59,395 bases of DNA from a virus. Position numbers and translations under genes: made by a program. The notes beneath the pieces were generated by a model. That model made no database searches. It was not told where the DNA came from and saw nothing but the letters and a program-made list of their open reading frames with translations. Positions 47,832-56,776 of this stretch are shown piece by piece. Each line of letters starts with the position of its first letter. Within the stretch, counting starts at the first letter, position 1. The stretch lies in IMG/VR virus record IMGVR_UViG_3300046693_000004, positions 1 to 59,395 of that record; one strand, written 5' to 3'.

Positions 47832-50179
47832 TATTCAACTCTATAATGTTGGTTATTCTGTTCCACATACCAAGCTCCATCAGGGGCCTTGCGCGCACCG
47901 GGTACAGGAGGCTCATCCGCCCCTTCCCCCTCACCACCAGCCGCTACAGGCTCAATAGGCGTACCTCCATCACCTATCCCTGCCTCGTCAATATCAGGCA
48001 TTCCTAGAGCTTCAGCAACAGCCTGTTTAATAAGAGGTTGGACTTGTTCAAGACTAAATGCAGGTCCAGCATTACCAACAGCAGCAATACGCCTACTGAT
48101 AGCGTCCCAATCATCTCTAGTCTCACCAACTTTAGCTTTTCTAAAGTTAAGTTCTAGCTCATGCTCCTTACGCTCTAAATCCTTAGCCTTTAATTCAAGT
48201 TCTGCATTTTTATCTTTCAATTGCTGTGCTTGTTCTGTAACAAGTCCTGTCAATTGCTCAATCTTATCTGCTGCCTGATGCATAGCTTGCTCAACTTGCG
48301 GGTCAGGACCATCATTGGCAATATTGGGCGGTAAGAATTTCTTCCAACGCTTTGAAAGAGCTTGCGACTTCGGGAAGTCTGCCATTTCAAAATAAATATC
48401 GCCAGCACGTTCCATAAACTCTTTAGAACTTGCTGCAAGCTGCGACATAGCACTAAACGATTCCATACGCTTAGTAGCATAAGAAGGTCCAGTATCAGCT
48501 TGAATATCATATGTACCGATATTAGGATTAAAAATTAACTCTTTAATCTTCTCATCATTATCAGTTTCATTTGTGGGCATTTCTTTTACAGCATCAGGCG
48601 CATTAGGATCAATAGTCATATTAATGATAGTACCGTCACTAGCTGTAATACGCTGCACCCGCTTTGTATCGTAAATTTTTGGAATAAGATCAATAATCTG
48701 CTTTCCAGTGTTACGAATAGCCATAGCCTGATTATCTAAGAAATGATAAGTAGCGCGATCACCTTGACGTTGCCTTGCATTAATTGCAACACCAGACTTA
48801 GCATTTTCATTTTCACCAGTCTGCGATTGATACTGCCCAGTAGTCATCATCATTTCTTGAATAGAAATCTGCATACGTTGAACATATGCAGGTGATGCTT
48901 GTGGAGCAGCAGGACGAGTAGGGGGAGGAATAGGATCGCCATTCTCATCAATATGATTATATGGTAAATAAGAGTGATTAACAGTATTAGCTGTTTTATA
49001 ATACTCTTCAAATCCTTCAATAGCAGCAGCAGGAGCTAACCACGGCACTTTAGTTTGAAGTGCGCCGTATTCAACATCAGCAGAGGCATTCCAGTTATAC
49101 ATACGCTGTGGGTCAATTAATTGACGTGTGTGCCCCTTACGATCTAACACACCATTAATAACCGTCTCTGTACCAACAAGGCGTACAATTGGAACATATT
49201 TCCCAAGCCACGGACCACGATCAATAATGCGATCACCGGCAATCTTAAACCATTGCACATCGTCAATTAAAAGTTTGCGCTCCTGATATTGATAAGCTTC
49301 TCTGTTTTCTTTATTTGTATGGATTTCTTTATATTCTAATTTCTCTTGCTCGTCTAGATCATCGATCTTCTTTAAAACCTGTCCACCATTAGCATTAATC
49401 CAAGTAACAAGCTTACTTTTCTTTTGAGTTTTGCGATAGTATTCACAAACTCTAACAGTATTTTGCGTCATCCATCCATCAGGACTATTACCACCTAAAA
49501 CACTATTACTCACAATTGACGCATATTCAGGATACTTAGATTTAAACAAATCCTTAGGTTCATCATCAAAAATAAAACCAAACCATGCATCTGAGCCGTC
49601 AACTTCATTAATATTAGGGTCTAAATAGACAGAACGAGGGTCTTTAATACGACGAATATAAATCTCTTGGTCAAATGATTCATCATCAGGATATTCAACT
49701 TGAATACGCCAATAACCTATACCAGCCTCAACTTGGAAGGTTAGTGCACTATCATAGATACTTTCTGCATTGGAAATATATTCAATATGATAGACAATTT
49801 CCTGAAACAATTGAGCAGCGTCATATGAGGCTTCATCACCTACAGGACGAATACGAACACCCGGCTTATTTTGCTTAGCATCATTAATAACCATCAGATT
49901 GTGCTGATTGGTTTTATTGATAGTGAGGCAAGGGCGATTTACACCAGTACGATCATTATATAAAACATCATCCCATTGAAAATGATTGTGCGTATCGGCA
50001 TTGGCAAATTTATAATCATACTCAAAATTAACGCGAGCTTGTGCTTCCCAAGCTACGCAAATACGAAACCTATTCTTAGCTTCAATAACTATATCGTCGT
50101 CTTCTTTAGTTGGTGGTGGTACTGGTTTATTAACCGTCACATCCCAATTTAAAGACCAATTGTTGTCATCTGTGGGCAT
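47831..50179 (-). CDS. P22-like portal protein (782 aa)
   Basis: 782 residues, close to P22 gp1 (725). Portal strings in order: WEAQARVNFEYDYKFANAD, DRTGVNRPCLTINK, GIGYWRIQVEYPDDESFDQ, DPRSVYLDPNINEVDGSDAW and a long C-terminal coiled barrel (QLTGLVTEQAQQLKDKNAEL). It forms the dodecameric DNA channel and docks the terminase. The start ATGCCCACA overlaps a TGTGGGYA site and directly follows the Tat/coat-fragment gene. Confidence 0.85.
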   Translation of the reverse strand: MPTDDNNWSLNWDVTVNKPVPPPTKEDDDIVIEAKNRFRICVAWEAQARVNFEYDYKFANADTHNHFQWDDVLYNDRTGVNRPCLTINKTNQHNLMVINDAKQNKPGVRIRPVGDEASYDAAQLFQEIVYHIEYISNAESIYDSALTFQVEAGIGYWRIQVEYPDDESFDQEIYIRRIKDPRSVYLDPNINEVDGSDAWFGFIFDDEPKDLFKSKYPEYASIVSNSVLGGNSPDGWMTQNTVRVCEYYRKTQKKSKLVTWINANGGQVLKKIDDLDEQEKLEYKEIHTNKENREAYQYQERKLLIDDVQWFKIAGDRIIDRGPWLGKYVPIVRLVGTETVINGVLDRKGHTRQLIDPQRMYNWNASADVEYGALQTKVPWLAPAAAIEGFEEYYKTANTVNHSYLPYNHIDENGDPIPPPTRPAAPQASPAYVQRMQISIQEMMMTTGQYQSQTGENENAKSGVAINARQRQGDRATYHFLDNQAMAIRNTGKQIIDLIPKIYDTKRVQRITASDGTIINMTIDPNAPDAVKEMPTNETDNDEKIKELIFNPNIGTYDIQADTGPSYATKRMESFSAMSQLAASSKEFMERAGDIYFEMADFPKSQALSKRWKKFLPPNIANDGPDPQVEQAMHQAADKIEQLTGLVTEQAQQLKDKNAELELKAKDLERKEHELELNFRKAKVGETRDDWDAISRRIAAVGNAGPAFSLEQVQPLIKQAVAEALGMPDIDEAGIGDGGTPIEPVAAGGEGEGADEPPVPGARKAPDGAWYVEQNNQHYRVE

Positions 50180-50407
50180 TTATAAATCGCCTTGAATATA
50201 CATGTTTGGGTTATTAAAGAGCTTTACAGCCTCGTTAACCCACTCAGGCTTAATCTTTAAAGAACCATACAAAACATCTACACTTCCACTATATGCAGGT
50301 ACATAATCACTTATAACTCGCATTGAAATAGTATTAGCAATAGGCAAAGAAATAGCCGGTAGAGCTACGCTGCTTAATAAACCTTTTAAGAAGCCACGCC
50401 TATTCAT
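50180..50407 (-). CDS. Tat signal fused to coat C-terminal fragment (75 aa)
   Basis: From the ATG at 50407, one base after the terminase stop, the product starts MNRRGFLKGLLSSVALPAIS, a textbook twin-arginine (Tat) signal. It then reads ISMRVISDYVPAYSGSVDVL and LKIKPEWV. The same region of the coat protein is ISMRVLTDYLPNSDQLATRVDVL...IRPEW. So the mature part is a copy of the coat C-terminus. The stop abuts the portal start. Coupled translation in the packaging operon seems likely. I know of no precedent. A longer frame to 50467 overlaps terminase. Confidence 0.65.
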   Translation of the reverse strand: MNRRGFLKGLLSSVALPAISLPIANTISMRVISDYVPAYSGSVDVLYGSLKIKPEWVNEAVKLFNNPNMYIQGDL

Positions 50408-50408
50408 A

Positions 50409-51862
50409 CTACCCTCCCATCCAATTCGTTCCAGGCCTAAATGCTGGCCTAATAACTCCAGCACCAACAGTTTTAATAGGCTTTTTCATTTGTGTTTCTG
50501 ACTTTAAGCTAGTCGCAAATGTTTGAAATGCATCCGCACCGTGGCTAAATTCATTGTGTAATGGTTCTCTACTAAATGTACCTGTATCCTCATCAACCTT
50601 ATATTGATAGTTACAGAGACATTGCCAACCATCGGCCGTTGCCTCTTCATCGAAATTACAAAGATCAAAGATAACACGAGCAGCCCGAATACCATGCACC
50701 TTTTTAGCAACACGAGGAACAATTTTCACCTTCCCCGGATAGCTATCGCGCAAGATTTTTGCAGTAGAGCGTCCTGCAAGCGTTTCATTATCACCATCAT
50801 GTGGCAAATAATGATAACCATAGTTATAACCCAATGACTGTAAGTGCTGAATATAAAAAGGTATTTTCTTTAATCGATCCTGATAAAAGGCAATTAGATT
50901 ATACTCAATACCAACCTGTTGTACAAACCAAATTGAAGTATAGTCATCATGACCCAAGTCCCAAAAAGTATGAACAACACGCGAAGAGTCATAACGAACT
51001 TCACCCCTACGCTTATCTTTTAAGACTTTCTTAATCTCTTCAGCGTAAATAGCACCATCTAAAACCTGTTTAGTGTTGCCTTCCCACACATGTAAATAAT
51101 CAATATCATTTCACGCCTTAGATCGGGCGGGAAAAATTTATTATCATCATGATTGACTTTAACAACAAATGCATATCGCTTGTTGCGAATATGCTGATAA
51201 CGTTGTTTCTCTAATGCAGTAAGATAATCAATATCAATGCTATTATCTAACTTCTCTTTAACAGAATAATAAAATTTTTGGTCTTCTAGGTCAACTTCAC
51301 CGTTAATAAAATCAGGTGCATATTGTTGACGTTTAATTACATAACGTTTATAAATTTCATCATCTTCTAATTCAGGATTAAATGTAAACCACAACTCAGG
51401 ACCAAGCCCAAATGGTCCGCCCATTCCAGCAGGATCATTTTCATGGCGACCACGAATAGTAGGGCCAAGTTTATCTAATGAAGTCTTAGAAATATTTCTA
51501 GCTTCATCAGTCCAGTTAATATCAATTTTAGCTAGTGATTTAATTGATTCAATGTTATGCCGTAAACCAGCAAATAAAAATTCAGAACCAGTGAGCTTAG
51601 AAACTATTCTAGTAGCTTGAATTTGAAAAGTATCTGCTAGACTAGCAGAGTTAATACAATTAACTAATGTTTGATAGGATGATTGCGCGAGTGAATTTTG
51701 AAATTCACGACTACATAAAATACGCAGCTTCTTATGATTAGCGAAAACAGGTAAGGCTGTAGAAGCACCTTCAGTCTTACCTGCTCCACGACCACCATAG
51801 ATAATTTTTAAGCGTGCTGGTTCAAATAAGAATGCAAGCTTTCTGAGAAATTCGATTGCCAT
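50409..51862 (-). pseudogene. terL: large terminase subunit, split by a frameshift
   Basis: The upstream part (51862-51059) has Walker A GGRGAGKT (23-30) and the Walker B-like NWTDEA (D119, E120). The downstream part (to 50409) has the RNase H-like nuclease motifs TFWDLGHDDY and the final HGADAF. Frame one reads FPPDLRREM then loses homology. A second frame picks up DIDYLHVWEGNTKQ. A -1 shift near GTGAAATG (about 51107) would give one 484-residue protein of normal size. Family members usually have several more residues at this point, so a small deletion is also possible. The downstream part has no ribosome site. The ATPase that drives packaging cannot be missing from a working phage. Confidence 0.75.
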
Positions 51863-51928
51863 AAAATCATTTCATAATTAGCCAAACAGTGAAAATGTTA
51901 AAAATTGCCCACAATTTAAGGAATGTCA

Positions 51929-54355
51929 TCATGGAGGAATAACCACACCTTGATTAGTCAGCATTTGTATTGTCACTCCAGGACTGCCAGCAGTATTGGC
52001 ACTGTACACCGGACCGCTGTTGGCGGCCTTGCCTACCCACAGAGCAAAACCGGGGGCGGTCAGATCATCCAAGCTCTTCGCGCCAGTTACCGCTGACTGC
52101 GTCACGGTGCGTGTCCCGGCGATCATTTCGTTTATGACAGCCCGAGGAAAGGTCGACACGCTCCCATCCGACTGTTTAATCATGCTCCAGTTGTCCAAGA
52201 CAGACAGAGACCATGAAAGCGCCCCCGCTCCAGCGTAGACCGGGTTTGGGGTCGCTGTTAGAGACGAGAACTTGCCCCATAGCAAAAATGTAGACGCGGG
52301 GGTAGTGCCAGCAGCACCGCCCAAATAAGTAGCCGTGTGGCATGACCACAATGGCAAATTGGCAGTGCACCCCGACAACGAAACAGCGTTCTCGTTCCCG
52401 GAGCTATTGACGAAGGTAGCTTGGGGTGCGGGGTGCGGCCGGATGCTAACCGGAGTTATCCCGGCCGGAAATCCGCTCGTTGCGCTCGTTTGGATGTACG
52501 TATTATTAAAGTCCTGTGTCACATCCGTGACTTGAAACAGCCCGGCAGTCTGGCCTGCTATGGCTATAAACGAATTCGCCCCCGGAACGGCCCAACGCGC
52601 TTGGCTTTCGAGTATCCCATAACTCTGCCAGTTCGGGATTGTGATGATCCCGGTCGCACCAAATGTCCAATTCGAAGTTACAGGATGATCGTACCCCCCT
52701 GACGCTATGTCACTCGCAATCACGCAACTGGTGCAAGATACCGAATCCGACCGACCATAAGCATACGCGCCGGGAGACAACCCTGTGCCGGTACTACCCG
52801 TGTCCTGTATCGTGACGTTGGTGCCAACAAATACCTTTGGTGTTCCAAAAATATGCCCGGTAACGGTCGTGCCGGATATGTTGACCCGGTTGATCGACGA
52901 GCTTTGAAAATCAAGAGTTCGGAAGGTGCCGCCCGTAATGTTGATCGTGCCTATCATCTTGTCGATTTCGACAACGCAATTTGAGGCGGTCACGTTCGTG
53001 TAGTAGAAAGTCTCATTCTGCGATGGGATAGAGCATAGGCCGCCTATGAGAGTCGCGTCGGTGAATTTGATCGTCCTGCCATTAGTCGCGAGCGAATTAT
53101 TTGTGGTGTCAGTGATGGTGACACCCTGATAGTCCTGCACCGTCTCCCATGAGTCTTGCAGAAGGTACAAGGTTGCGGGACCACCGTCGTCAACCTCGAA
53201 CTCATTCCCGGTACTAAACTGCGGCCAAGTCGATTTGTATGTGATCGCCAACGGAGCATCGAAACAAACCTGATGCGTGCCTGAATCCGAACTGACGACC
53301 GTCCTGTATTCAAAGAAATGCTGGTTGCTCGGAAATCCGTAAGGGGTGCCCCATATATACTGGATGTTATATCCAGTCATCTGCACCTTGGCGCCGACCG
53401 GGAACAGCGAGGTTCGATCCCCGCCAACAGTGCCGCCACTCGTGTATGTACCCGCAAATAGCGAATGAAAAAGATCAAGGTGCGTGCCGTCGACCTTGCG
53501 GGACCACCAGAGCCCGTTCGTGCTATTGTCCAAGCCACCTGTAGCGACAACGCCCTGAACGAATACCGCGTCTCCATCCGTGTACCCAGTCGTGGAGTTG
53601 ACTGTGAGCCGTACAACGCCGGTTCCGGTTAATGCTTGGCTGGAAAGTGTTTGCGTTGCATTGACAGTGTATGTGCCTGCACCCCCACTGCCGCTCCCGA
53701 ACGCTGTGATGGTCGTGTACGTAATGGGCGTGTTGACGCCGATGGTGGAACCTGACCCTCGAACGATTTGGCCGATCGCAATCGTGCCCGTAACCGATGA
53801 AGCGGTTAGCGTCGTTCCGGAAATGCCTCCGGTGAACGAGGCGTCCCCAACACTGTTGGAAACATTGGAGACCGTCGCAAGCGGCTGCGTGATCAGCGTG
53901 ACGCAGCTATCGCCCGCCGTTGCCGTTGCCGTTCGGACGCTATGTTTGTTGTCCTGATATTGCCCGCGACCGCCGAGCCGTAGCGGAGTTGAGCTGGTGT
54001 TCGTGAGCGCCCCGCCGGAATATCCAGAATAAATGAAATTCTTGATGCCATCGAAGATAAAGAAATTGCCGGATGTTAGTGTCGTTAGTTTGCAATTAAG
54101 CCCATCCGCCAACAGCTTGACTTGGCTCGATCCCTGATTAGCCAGCGCCCACGTCCTGAACGACACAAACGAAGCTGTGTCGTCGGCCACGCCATTGCAC
54201 GTAGCCAATGGAGACGTACAAGGCCCCGATGCTCCCACCGTAACCCCCGTGACAGGGTTGCATGTGATCTGTGGCGTAACAACAGCCGAACCGTGTGTCC
54301 ATCCTGCAACGACCAATAGTATGAAAATAAGAAAGGGTAGTTTTTTCACACTCAC
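51929..54355 (-). CDS. secreted tail fibre / pectate-lyase-like spike (808 aa)
   Basis: Sec signal (KKLPFLIFILLVVAGWTHG), then CNGVADDTASFVSFRTWALAN, which is the N-terminal turn of pectate-lyase-like beta-helix spikes, and a long beta-helical body. Residues about 180-260 carry the GTIAIGQIVRGSG...GSGGAGTYTVNATQTLSS module also found in the 951-aa tailspike. Base composition is clearly richer in GC than the rest of the genome. It is probably a receptor-binding or depolymerase protein acquired with its neighbour. ATGA overlap with 54352. Confidence 0.65.
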   Translation of the reverse strand: MSVKKLPFLIFILLVVAGWTHGSAVVTPQITCNPVTGVTVGASGPCTSPLATCNGVADDTASFVSFRTWALANQGSSQVKLLADGLNCKLTTLTSGNFFIFDGIKNFIYSGYSGGALTNTSSTPLRLGGRGQYQDNKHSVRTATATAGDSCVTLITQPLATVSNVSNSVGDASFTGGISGTTLTASSVTGTIAIGQIVRGSGSTIGVNTPITYTTITAFGSGSGGAGTYTVNATQTLSSQALTGTGVVRLTVNSTTGYTDGDAVFVQGVVATGGLDNSTNGLWWSRKVDGTHLDLFHSLFAGTYTSGGTVGGDRTSLFPVGAKVQMTGYNIQYIWGTPYGFPSNQHFFEYRTVVSSDSGTHQVCFDAPLAITYKSTWPQFSTGNEFEVDDGGPATLYLLQDSWETVQDYQGVTITDTTNNSLATNGRTIKFTDATLIGGLCSIPSQNETFYYTNVTASNCVVEIDKMIGTINITGGTFRTLDFQSSSINRVNISGTTVTGHIFGTPKVFVGTNVTIQDTGSTGTGLSPGAYAYGRSDSVSCTSCVIASDIASGGYDHPVTSNWTFGATGIITIPNWQSYGILESQARWAVPGANSFIAIAGQTAGLFQVTDVTQDFNNTYIQTSATSGFPAGITPVSIRPHPAPQATFVNSSGNENAVSLSGCTANLPLWSCHTATYLGGAAGTTPASTFLLWGKFSSLTATPNPVYAGAGALSWSLSVLDNWSMIKQSDGSVSTFPRAVINEMIAGTRTVTQSAVTGAKSLDDLTAPGFALWVGKAANSGPVYSANTAGSPGVTIQMLTNQGVVIPP

Positions 54356-55100
54356 CCGCCAATAATCTTGCCGCCACCGCCACCAATCGCTGGTGGTGTT
54401 ATAGTCGCGGAATTACCTCCGAAATTAAACGAATTGGTAACGGTCGGTTGCGTGCCGGTGAAGATAATGTTGTGCAAACCACTCCACTGGATCGTTGAAC
54501 CAGACGCAGATACTATCGTGGCAACTCCGCTATTCACACTGCCTGGGGCGATTAGAATCTGATTTGTCGACGTTCCGACCCAATTAAAGGCGTTTGTGAC
54601 TGTTTGCGTCCCGCCTTGAGGAAAGAAAACTGAATTAGGGGCACCGATATTGAGCGTAGCGAATGTGTTGTTGCTAAAAACATTGATCGCTCCACCGCTA
54701 CTGTTCGCGCTAAACGTAACGGTATTGTAGGTTTTTCCACCCCCGTCAAATTGAAGAAAGCCAGTTCCGACACCTGTATAAGCGATTGTCGATCCATTAG
54801 CATTCAGTGTTAGCGTACCGCCGCCTGCGCTGGCATCCCATAATGTGCCGTTGTTCGAATTGTCGGAAAGAGTCCACGTTCCATTTCCAAGATTGACCGT
54901 TTTAGTACCAGACCCGCTACATCCCATTGAAGGACTGGCAGTCAACGTAACGTTTTTATTATTTGCGCTCCAGTCCAGGGTGCCACCAAACGTCCCACAT
55001 ACAATCCTCTGAAGGTTAATAAGATCAATCGTAACAGTGACGGTCCCTCCTCCCGAGGCGCTGTCAAATGTTGCGATATCTCCAGTATTCATCGGAATAC
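51929..55100. other. GC-rich foreign module
   Basis: By eye the base composition rises to about 55% GC here against about 38-40% elsewhere, with GC-rich third positions. It has only one TGTGGGYA site, near its edge (52034). The module holds the 808-aa spike and most of the 307-aa gene. Recent acquisition from a GC-rich source is the simplest reading. Confidence 0.65.
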
Positions 55101-55275
55101 TACTAGTAGCTGCACAGGTTCCGGGAACTCCACCAGTAGAACTAGCCCATGACGAAATATTAATAGCTGTAAAACTACCTGTTCCACCTACCCAAAAACA
55201 GTTAGCAGCCGCGTTTGCTTTAGTAATAAATAAAGATACAAGAAAAAGAAGTGCAACACGCATAATAATTTTCAT
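54352..55275 (-). CDS. secreted beta-rich tail-region protein (307 aa)
   Basis: Start at 55275 set by an ATGA overlap (MKIIMRVALLFLVSLFITKA): a Sec signal ending NAA. The mature part is Gly/Ser/Thr-rich beta repeat (NCFWVGGTGSFTAINISSWAS start), like autotransporter-like or fibre domains. Composition changes inside the gene: AT-rich for the first 50 or so codons, GC-rich after about 55100, so it looks like a mosaic joint. Function probably surface binding. Confidence 0.6.
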   Translation of the reverse strand: MKIIMRVALLFLVSLFITKANAAANCFWVGGTGSFTAINISSWASSTGGVPGTCAATSSIPMNTGDIATFDSASGGGTVTVTIDLINLQRIVCGTFGGTLDWSANNKNVTLTASPSMGCSGSGTKTVNLGNGTWTLSDNSNNGTLWDASAGGGTLTLNANGSTIAYTGVGTGFLQFDGGGKTYNTVTFSANSSGGAINVFSNNTFATLNIGAPNSVFFPQGGTQTVTNAFNWVGTSTNQILIAPGSVNSGVATIVSASGSTIQWSGLHNIIFTGTQPTVTNSFNFGGNSATITPPAIGGGGGKIIGG

Positions 55276-56183
55276 TGCTGCACCCATGCAATATGTCCTG
55301 CTAGCGGTGTTGCTGCCGAAGTGATTAAGCATAAATCTACATTAGTTCCTGCTGTAGCAGCTACAGCGAAACCACCATTACCCATAGAAACACCACCATT
55401 TGCTGCAAAATTAGGACCATTAGCAGCAGTAGTACCGCCAACTACACCAGCAGTGCCACTACCACAAGTACCGCCTGTACCTTCCACTATACCCACATTA
55501 TCAGCAGCAGCCGAAGTTAGAAGCATATAACAAACATATGTCTTTTTTGACGCCGCTGGAGCTACAATGCGCGTTGTAGTGACTGTAGTAATACTAATTG
55601 GTGTATAAGTTTTAGCTACAGTCTGACAAGGATCGCCAATTTGACCAACTAAATTGCCACCAACATTTAAACCATTATAGCTTGCATTAGCAGGAACAGC
55701 AGCGGCCGTAGCACCAACCCCAACTTGTGAGGATGTAAGAGCTACTAAATTTGTAGTACCGGGCGTAGTTTGATCTATTCCAACTTTACCAATAATAGCA
55801 GAACCGGCAGTTAATGAACCAATAGCATTAGTTCCTGCTGGAATAGCACCAGCAGTGTTAGAAATAATAGTATCTAATTTAGTTAATTCAGAAGTCTGGT
55901 TAGCTGCTGTAGCGACACCTGTAACTGTAATAGTGCCGCTTACTGGAACAACTGTACCACTTGCAATACCTTGAATAGTAATCACATTAGTATTAGCAGT
56001 ACCAGCAGTACCTAAAATACTAGCTCCTGTAGAGCCTACTAAATTAACACCCTGAGATTGAACACCAGCACCAATATCGATTGTACGCATCGTAACTCCC
56101 GTACCGGGAGTTAAAATGACTGCATTATCTGCTGCTTGTGCTAATGTGGGTAAAAGGAATAATAAAGCTAATAGCTTTTTCAT
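55272..56183 (-). CDS. secreted tail-region protein (303 aa)
   Basis: Sec signal MKKLLALLFLLPTLAQA-AD. Mature protein is Ala/Thr/Gly-rich beta. Its last 110 residues (YTPISITTVTTTRIVAP, EGTGGTCGSGT, VDLCLITSAATPLAGHIAWVQ) align with the 146-aa protein of 56336-56776, so the two are paralogues. A structural or host-surface role is likely. Confidence 0.65.
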   Translation of the reverse strand: MKKLLALLFLLPTLAQAADNAVILTPGTGVTMRTIDIGAGVQSQGVNLVGSTGASILGTAGTANTNVITIQGIASGTVVPVSGTITVTGVATAANQTSELTKLDTIISNTAGAIPAGTNAIGSLTAGSAIIGKVGIDQTTPGTTNLVALTSSQVGVGATAAAVPANASYNGLNVGGNLVGQIGDPCQTVAKTYTPISITTVTTTRIVAPAASKKTYVCYMLLTSAAADNVGIVEGTGGTCGSGTAGVVGGTTAANGPNFAANGGVSMGNGGFAVAATAGTNVDLCLITSAATPLAGHIAWVQQ

Positions 56184-56396
56184 TTAAATTACCGTGATAT
56201 ATTGGCTGTTACAAGCATCTGTAAAATCTAATGAATTAGAACAACTAGGACCAACACCAGTAGCACCTTTACCAGCTTTTAAAAGTGGTAGAAATCCTGC
56301 AAAAGCAGCAGTTGAAAGAATTACAAAAGCAATGATTAAAATTGTGCGTATGACACAGCACCGGACATTTGAACAGCAGCCGAAGTAGTAGCGCAA
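56184..56396 (-). CDS. small secreted protein, start uncertain (up to 70 aa)
   Basis: A hydrophobic signal-like segment (ILIIAFVILSTAAFA-GF) is followed by CSNSLDFTDACNSQYI, directly before the start of the 303-aa gene. The only standard start is a TTG at 56396 that overlaps the upstream gene by 60 bases. An unusual ATT start just after the upstream stop is possible. A real coding frame with an uncertain beginning. Confidence 0.4.
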   Translation of the reverse strand: MRYYFGCCSNVRCCVIRTILIIAFVILSTAAFAGFLPLLKAGKGATGVGPSCSNSLDFTDACNSQYITVI

Positions 56397-56776
56397 AGAG
56401 CATTACCTTGAGGAACTAAAATAACAATCCCCATACCATCACCCTTAGAAATACCTGCCTGAGCAGTTAGGGGATATGGTCCAGTTAAGCTAGTAGTACC
56501 TGTACCGCAATTAGTACCAGTGCCGTAAACTAATGTAAAATTACCTGTACCTCCTGAAATAACATCCCAAGAGGTAACAAAAATAGTTTTACCATTAACA
56601 AGAGCAACTAATTGAGTAGTTGTAGCTGTAGAAATATTAATCGGAACTGAAGTTGCTGCTTGCACAGCAGGAACACAATTAGTGCCATTAGTAGTATAAC
56701 AACTAGCTGTTCTACTTTGTGCTAAGGCAATTGTGGGCAAGAGTAATGCCCACAATAAGATTAGGAGCTTTTTCAT
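56336..56776 (-). CDS. secreted tail-region protein (146 aa)
   Basis: Start at 56776 in an ATGA overlap: MKKLLILLWALLLPTIALAQ, a Sec signal. The mature domain (SVPINISTATTTQLVALVNG, NFTLVYGTGTNCGTGTTSL, GNALCATTSAAVQMSGAVSY) is paralogous to the C-terminal part of the 303-aa protein. Two TGTGGGYA sites lie at its 5' end (56732, 56747). Confidence 0.65.
   Translation of the reverse strand: MKKLLILLWALLLPTIALAQSRTASCYTTNGTNCVPAVQAATSVPINISTATTTQLVALVNGKTIFVTSWDVISGGTGNFTLVYGTGTNCGTGTTSLTGPYPLTAQAGISKGDGMGIVILVPQGNALCATTSAAVQMSGAVSYAQF

Noticed and set aside
52046-54386. Several overlapping frames on both strands in the GC-rich module
   Set aside because: GC-rich DNA has few chance stops. Only the minus-strand frames with signal peptides and ATGA junctions look real.
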